From the NCBI GenBank assembly GCA_958450365.1, contig CAUEEP010000743.1, forward strand, positions 7,805,501-7,869,500: 64,000 nt of DNA, in the 5' to 3' direction. Made by a program: the position numbers and the translations under genes. The notes below the pieces were generated by a model. That model searched no databases. It saw nothing but the letters and a program-made list of their open reading frames with translations, and had not been told where the DNA came from. Shown here piece after piece: positions 58,301-64,000 of the stretch. The number at the start of each line of letters is the position of its first letter. Within the stretch, counting starts at the first letter, position 1. This stretch comes from Mesorhabditis belari (Eukaryota > Nematoda > Chromadorea > Rhabditida > Rhabditidae).

Positions 58301-60266
58301 GTTACGTTGTCGAAAGGCGAATTTTAAGTTTTATATGTTAAGAATACCTCCAAGCAGTCCACCGGCGTTCCCAGAAAGAAGTAACGCGTTCAAATTCAAC
58401 GCATCCTCTGCTTCGATCACCTGCAAATGAAAAGTTTACAGTGTAAAAGCTTAAAAGCAGCGTTACCTTATCGTAATCAGCTCGATGATGACTTCGTAGA
58501 TGCACTTTGAGATTTGTAGAGAAAACGCTCTTCGTCGAGTAGAGACATTGTTTACAGCGTGCTGTTCCATCAATCACATCAAAGTACGGCCAAACCGGGT
58601 TTCTGAAATATTAAGTTGGTGAATAAGTTTTTTATTTCTTTTCATACTTCAGTTGAAAAATAACAAATTCACGAAAAGGGTTACTCTTTGATATTAGGCT
58701 CCAGAAAGTCTTTTTTTTCCTTCTCGTAGAAAATAACAGATCTACCAATTAACCTATGGTTTGCTCTAAATAAAAAATGTTTATTAGTCAATTTTCCATC
58801 TTTTTAAGTCAATTTCGGTTCACTTTCAAGCAAATTCGAGAGTGAAGAAACGTGTTTTTCGTAAAAATCTATAAAAACCTCTACCCAGAAATTGGCAGAA
58901 TGAATTTCTCTGAAAATTTGACTCTATAACTAACTTTTTGTGCTCTATCTTTTATCTATAGACACCAAAATAGATTTTCCAAGCTAAAGTGTTTAAATCA
59001 CATCATCGAGTCGTCCCCTCTTTGACTACCCGACTTCACGCTACCAAAAAAAACCAGCCATAAGAAAATTTAAACCCGTTTTAATGTTACTTTGCAGAAG
59101 AATAATTGGCCTTTCTAATGAAAGAAATAATTCAATTGGTTGGTTTTAAGTTGGTTTTAAACGAAAAGAAAAGAAAAGAAAACGAAAAGAAACGAAAAGA
59201 CTTTTTGGATAGCCTAATACATTTTAAATGTCGAAAACTTTATTTTAAATTATTAAGTCTCACCTCCTTTGTCGTTTTCTCTTCTGTGGTGCCGGAGTTC
59301 CATCAGGATTTGTGGCTCCAGATGCGGTCATTGATGGAATGATGGGAGGAGCCGCCGAAAAAGAGGACGAAGCAGTCATGGGTGGGAGGATTCCAGGAAA
59401 GTTTGGTGTTGGCAGACCTTTAAATTGAAAAATTATGCCCGTTTCTATTATAAAAAAATTACCAAAAGCTTGTAGAGGGCCTCCACCTTGAGCCATGAGC
59501 TGCTGGATTTGTTGCTGGAAACCAGGTGGGAATGGCGGTGGAGAAGAGAGATGTTGCGAGAGTTGAGACATCATGTTGGGGAAAGCGACTGGGGTGGACG
59601 GAGTAGATTTGATTTCTTCGCTTTTTGTCTCTGTGAACCCATTCAAAACTTCCATGCCGGTTAATCGAAGGATTTCTATAAAGCAAATGTTTAGCAATCA
59701 AGCGATAAAAAACTTACGTCTTTGAAGTCTTTGATCTTCAGTGAGTATCTCTTCTTCGAATTCCTCATTGGGCTCTTGTTTCACAATTTTCTCCTCTTCA
59801 TTTGAATCAGATGGAGAAACCAAGGAAGTTGGCGTCTCATCTCGATCACTGGCTAAAGAAAAAAGACGAATTGTTAAATATTTTAATTTTTATAGCTGTT
59901 AATAGATAAAACTAAATACTAATAAAACTAAACTAAATACTAATAAAACTTTTACTTACGAGAAACGGCTTGATCAGGAGAATGACTGGAATAATCACCG
60001 AGAGCAATGCCCGTATCGGGTGAGTCGAGTTTATCCGAATGAGGGCTCGACGAGCTCATTCGGGTGATGAATTCAGCATCCGAATTTCCTGAAACTCGTA
60101 ATTATGAGCACTTTTACCTTCGTTAAGCTGTTGTAAAGCTTCGAAATTCTTTTTTTTCTTTCCACTAACCTGTGTTTACTTTTGATTGTGCATTCAGAAG
60201 TTTCTGCAATTCATCGGCGCCTCCAAAAAGTTGATTGAATGAAAGATTGTCGAAGCCGTTCATCAT
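55334..60266 (-). CDS. Nuclear protein with two BED-type zinc fingers
   Basis: Probable DNA-binding regulator; I cannot name the orthologue. It starts MMNGFDNLSFNQLFGGADE (60266), then Ser/Glu-rich exons (SSSSPHSDKLDSPD, EEKIVKQEPNEEFEEEILTE). Next is a Pro-rich region with SSPPPFPPGFQQQIQQL, then a basic KRKRQRR followed by BED finger 1 (NPVWPYFDVIDGTARCKQC...VFSTNLKVHLRSHH, about 58470-58612). A second Gln/Pro-rich region and a second basic KRRRLRR lead to BED finger 2 (HPVWMFFRDLEDR, VGCISC, SAFSTNLKMHLKAHH, about 56820-56990). Both fingers have the aromatic PVW start, CxxC and the HxxxHH end. C-terminal exons include NMASDLLTRLGLIPPK and RRAAERVAAASRPA; the end is ...HMPALLQ (stop 55336-55334). 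A 524 bp transposon sits just upstream of finger 1. Confidence 0.8.
58611..58693. repeat. Truncated mariner-type end abutting the next element
   Basis: TTAAGTTGGTGAATAAGTTTTTTATTTCTTTTCATAC-like start (first bases TTAAGTTGGTGAATAAG) resembles the TTAGGTTGATGCAAAAGTC ends elsewhere, but it stops after ~80 bp at the TA of the following element. Confidence 0.45.
58694..59217. mobile_element. 524 bp non-autonomous mariner-type element
   Basis: The left end TTAGGCTCCAGAAAGTC and the inverted right end TTAGGCTATCCAAAAAGTC have TA on both sides. The interior (TTTCCATCTTTTTAAGTC, GGTTCACTTTCAAGC) matches 30100-30620 in inverse orientation and 14373-14534. It lies in an intron of the BED-finger gene. 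Confidence 0.8.
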
Positions 60267-63200
60267 TCAAAAATTTTGTACACAATATTGAATTAAAAAG
60301 CCCTAGAGTAGAAAGTAGAAAGTAGAAATTCTCTATTTGCAGCTAGAATATAGATTGAGATGAGCTTCTATCGCATTTTTGGATGAAACGAACGAGCTGC
60401 TGAAAAATTGAGATTGAAAAAGTGAAAGAGAATATGGAAAGATAGATAAAAAAAAATAAAAATGAAATAAAAGCACACAATTCTGGCATTAAGAAATAGG
60501 TTTTAGAGGTGATCTGAAGAAAAGAAAAGATTGGTATTATAGACTGGCCAGAAAATCATTTCGCGATTTTCGCGATTTTTCGCAATCTCTAAACTGAACC
60601 ACCAGATAACAAAAAGCTCTTTTATATCTTTTTCTAATAAAAACTTATGCAATAATCAGCTTTTGAATAGGTTTTCTTTCAAGAAAATTCAATTTTTGTG
60701 AGTATTTTCAATCAAAAACTGATTTCAAAAGAAATAAAAGGACTTTAGACTTGAAATTTTTTGCAAAATAAGCATAATCATAAAAATTTACTTGAAATTT
60801 TGAAGAAATCCATGATGCTTTGATAAATTTCGAGTCAAAAGAACTTGAATTTGATTGATTTTGACTTGAATTTGACTTGAATTTGACTCAGTACTGAAGC
60901 TCAATCATTTCTTCCATCAAAACATCAATCAAATAAAAAGGAAATAGAAAATTGGGCCACTGTTTTTAGTTGAAGGTATTGATCTTTAATTTTATCTTCA
61001 AATTTTAACTTATACAAAACTTTGGTAGCTGCTTTGGTTAAAAATTAGAGTAGAGCAAAAGACTTTCTGGACAGATTGTAGGAATTGTGTTGAACCTTTT
61101 CAAAAGTAAAGAACCTTTCTTTCGTCGAAAAGAGAACAACTATCATACAGGCTATTTTTGTAATAGAAGTCCTCCCATTCTCCTGGAAAAACCGTACAAA
61201 ACTGCGCCCCGAGGCGAGCGGAGACGAGTTGTGCAAACACAAACATGAACACAAAACCGGGCACCACACAATCGATGGATCGACGATGAGATGGATGGAT
61301 GGATGGATGGATGGATGGATAGATGCAACATATTGTTGGAACTGTACTCCCATTCCCTTTGGGGACAGAGAGCCAGCATCCAGGCGGACACATAAAATAC
61401 ATCGAGTCATTCGACAAACACCCCCGATCAGCTTGCTCCATTCACAACCGCCTCAAGGGTTTTATTGAAACCTCCACAGCACAGTCATTCACCAAAAATT
61501 GCATAAAGTAAGACAGGAAGTTTTCAAGTACAACGCACAAAGATTTTGAGAACAATTCAAAAAAGAGCTGCCAGTCTCTAGTCTATTCTTGAGTACTTCT
61601 TGGGGAGATTCATGTAAGTTGTGGGTAATGGGAGGGGGGACGTTGTGCCTTTTTGAGATCTATGTAGGTCGGCTGGTTCTTGCAGTTACTCGGAGCGACC
61701 GATTCGCAAAGATAACGGTGGCTCGACCATTCACAGAGTCATTTTTGGAGAAGTGGGAGAGATCGCCCGCGGGGGGAAAGGGGAAAAGGTGAAGAGAACG
61801 CGACATGCGCACTTTCTCCGAGATCCGCCCGAGATCAGAACAACGAGTAACCTAAATTCCATTCCAATCGGTAAAAAGGGGTCCAGCCTGGTGCAAAGTG
61901 TTACAACGAAATCAAGTTCGATCTTCGTTCTCGATTAGAAAACGATATAGCAATTGAGAAAGGTTTGGAGACTGCAGGTTTGGAGACTAAAGCAAGCTGA
62001 TCGGGGTAAGACTAGAAAGTGGAAACAAGTAAAATCAAGAGAAAAGCAGACTAATAGGGGTAAATAAAGCAAACAGTGTCTCAAAGTGGACCAAAGAGAG
62101 AGAAGACTATAGCAAGAAAAGAAAAGTGGGGTGGTGGTTCAGAGGGTCTGAGTGGGGGAAAGGACACTAACCAGTGCCCAGCCTCGGGGTCTTTTCCTCG
62201 GTGCGTTCTATTTGCGTAACTGGTTGCGTGGTTGGGACTCCTCGCGCGCTGTCCAACCGTTGGGACTTCTCCCGGCTCTCCCCCATCTCTCGACGCGTGT
62301 GCCCCTTGTCTAACCTTTCCGGAGAAGACAGCTCCGAAAATCTTTTGCAATTTTTAAAAAGCAAACGAATAGTGATCATGGATAGCAGAAGTTAACACTG
62401 GGAAAAGGATCACAATTAGCGAAAGATTATAATGGATTCTGAGTCTCTTTGGAAAGAAGACATTGACCAAACTCGTGGAAAGAGGATGTTGACATTCGTT
62501 TAACCCTAAGGTTTCTCTCTTCAAGAAGGCACTGTTTCAGCATTGTATTCGAATAAAATGAATGAAGAAAACAAGCAAAAGAGTTATGAGTTCAAAAACA
62601 GAATTGCAAGAATATTTCAAAGTGAATCATTTGTTTTTAAATAATTGTTTCAATGGAAACATCAGAAAGTTATTGGAGAACAACAAGTAGAGAAGGACTC
62701 GTGAGAAAGCCATCATCGTTCTCTTCAAAAGGATCAAATTTCCACACTTACTCGCTAAACAATCATCGGCATTCAGTGGAAAAAAAAAACCTTAAAAAGA
62801 TCCTTCAGTTTTTAGACTCATAACTCTTTTCCTCGTTTTCTTCAAAGGACCAAAATTCTTACAAAGAATAAAAGCTAATTAGAGATTTGTAAAATAAAGT
62901 TCAAAGTTCAAATTAAAAGTTCAATTTAAAAGTTCAAAAGCTTTTAGAGAAACAAATTTACAAAGCTCAATAAAGGTTTCACAGAGAAAATGTTTTCAAA
63001 TGTGTACTAATGAAACATTAGGTCAAACTTTCTGTCTAGTCTAGCCAGTAATATAAACAGCGACGAGCCGCCAGCCACTATAAACACATTATTCCCTTTT
63101 GACTCGAGAAAATTTGAGAATTAAGCGCAATGAATTGTTCACAAAATAAAAAGCAATAAATGTTGTGAAAATTTGAATGAAAGAAAATGTGAAGAGAGTA

Positions 63201-63465
63201 GGGAAAAATGATAAGTATAATGGTGACAATTTTTATACAATTAGGATCAATGTCGAGGATTGGGGAAATGAAAAGTGAAGCATGAAGGCTGGAGGGGGGA
63301 GGAGTGTTCAAAAGTGAGTACCGTAAACGGGAGAGTTTTCTCGGAGAGAAGGCGGGTCTCGTCTTTGGCTCCTCTTTTCCCCTCATCATCACCCCTCCCC
63401 TTCCTTTTCTCCATCCCCCCTCAGCTCTTTTACCATCCACGCTACTTTTAGAAGACTGGAAGACA
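60267..63465. other. Intergenic interval between divergent genes
   Basis: About 3.2 kb upstream of both the BED gene (minus) and the right-edge gene (plus). It contains a TGGA microsatellite (61287-61321), a GC-richer patch (about 62160-62340) with open frames on both strands but no recognisable protein, and purine-rich stretches. Regulatory function is likely given the divergent starts, but no site was identified. Confidence 0.45.
61287..61321. repeat. (TGGA)n microsatellite
   Basis: GATGGATGGATGGATGGATG, about 8 units of the 4-base repeat. Confidence 0.9.
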
Positions 63466-63587
63466 ATGCTTCGACTGAAGCGGCTCGACTTCTTCTCTCT
63501 TCTCTCTCTTCTCTCTCTCGCTTCTCTTCACGCTTTTGTTTCCACAGTTCCAACTGACCACACAGTCACGAGGAGTCCACGAAGAGA
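63466..63587 (+). CDS. First exon of a secreted protein (continues past right edge)
   Basis: The ATG at 63466 follows GCTACTTTTAG, an acceptor-like site 14 bases upstream. The encoded start MLRLKRLDFFSLLSLLSLAS is a strong signal peptide, with LHAFVSTVPTDHTVTRSPRR after it. The exon ends at a GTGAGAGG donor (63588), and no second exon appears before 64000. The basic RSPRR could be a prohormone-convertase site. The family cannot be told from this exon. Confidence 0.55.
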
Positions 63588-64000
63588 GTGAGAGGACCGC
63601 TCGGGCATGAGGCCCTAGAGCAAATACTTATGCAAATTAAGCCCCAAGTTTCGTCCTGAAACCCTCCATCCGTTTCTTAAAGCATTTACTTTTCGGCTTC
63701 ACTCGGGGAAATCGGGAATTTTTAATAACTAAAACGAAAACAATTTGACTAAGATAATGACATTTACCTATCACATACAGATCGGTGCATTTCATTACCG
63801 AAAAAAAAAGAAACGACCTTTTCTGTTGGGTGAGCGAGCAGTGGGTTATCTCCGCTCTCGCGCAGAGTAACAGCATTCGTTTGTAACATGCGAGATTTGG
63901 GTCACACTATTCCCCTAATCTCACCAATCGGTACTCAAAGAGTAGTCTCAACCTTTCCACCCAAAAAGGGTTACTCTTTGATCCTAGCCTGTTCAGAAAA

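Noticed and set aside
61055..61085. Mariner-end-like AAAGACTTTCTGGACAGATTG
   Set aside because: A single end only; no matching inverted partner found nearby.
62081..62400. GC-rich patch with polar ORFs on both strands (for example ERLDKGHTRREMGESREKSQ)
   Set aside because: Open on both strands, no splice linkage to the BED gene or right-edge gene; could be a 5' UTR exon, but unsupported.

Overview
The window is nuclear DNA from a nematode. Genes are split by many introns, most only 40-60 bp long, with T-rich TTTTAG or TTTCAG acceptors. Several start codons sit a few bases after an intron-type acceptor that has no upstream exon, which is the mark of spliced-leader trans-splicing. The gene set (IFT139, SMG-6, GBF1, IMMP1L, CCT5, MTG1) is ordinary eukaryotic housekeeping. 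AT content is high and the introns are full of small foldback transposons. I cannot name the species.

Layout, left to right: cct-5 (5' part, minus, runs off the left edge) and mtg-1 (minus) lie 112 bp apart and look like an operon. A ~6 kb gene-poor stretch follows, with a foldback element and one weak mini-gene. Next come a secreted somatomedin-B/thrombospondin-1 gene (plus, 8065-12461) with a dead mariner in one intron, then repeats, then gbf-1 (minus, 14531-22720) with a tRNA-Ser in an intron, and immp-1 (minus). An unrecognised small gene of 110 codons (plus, 24881-25454) is followed by a class C GPCR (minus, 25884-32893), a short secreted collagen (minus, 33807-35390), ift-139 (minus, 35816-44342), smg-6 (minus, 44909-52377) and a tandem BED-finger nuclear protein (minus, 55334-60266). 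The first exon of a secreted protein (plus, 63466-63587) lies at the right edge.

These genes do not form one pathway; apart from cct-5/mtg-1 they look independently controlled. The most informative observations are: a textbook RFX/DAF-19 X-box about 100 bp upstream of ift-139; an exon-junction-complex-binding motif kept at the N terminus of SMG-6; a GC-AG intron in mtg-1; a 3' splice site without AG in the thrombospondin gene; a 2-nt insertion in the D arm of the intronic tRNA-Ser; a gbf-1 stop codon supplied by a transposon end; and foldback element families of different interior that share the termini TACCGTA/TACGGTA. I found no CRISPR array, plasmid, prophage or secondary-metabolite system. 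Gene models come from reading splice sites and reading frame by eye. Exon bounds are firm where given; for gbf-1, ift-139, smg-6, the GPCR and the BED gene only landmarks are given.
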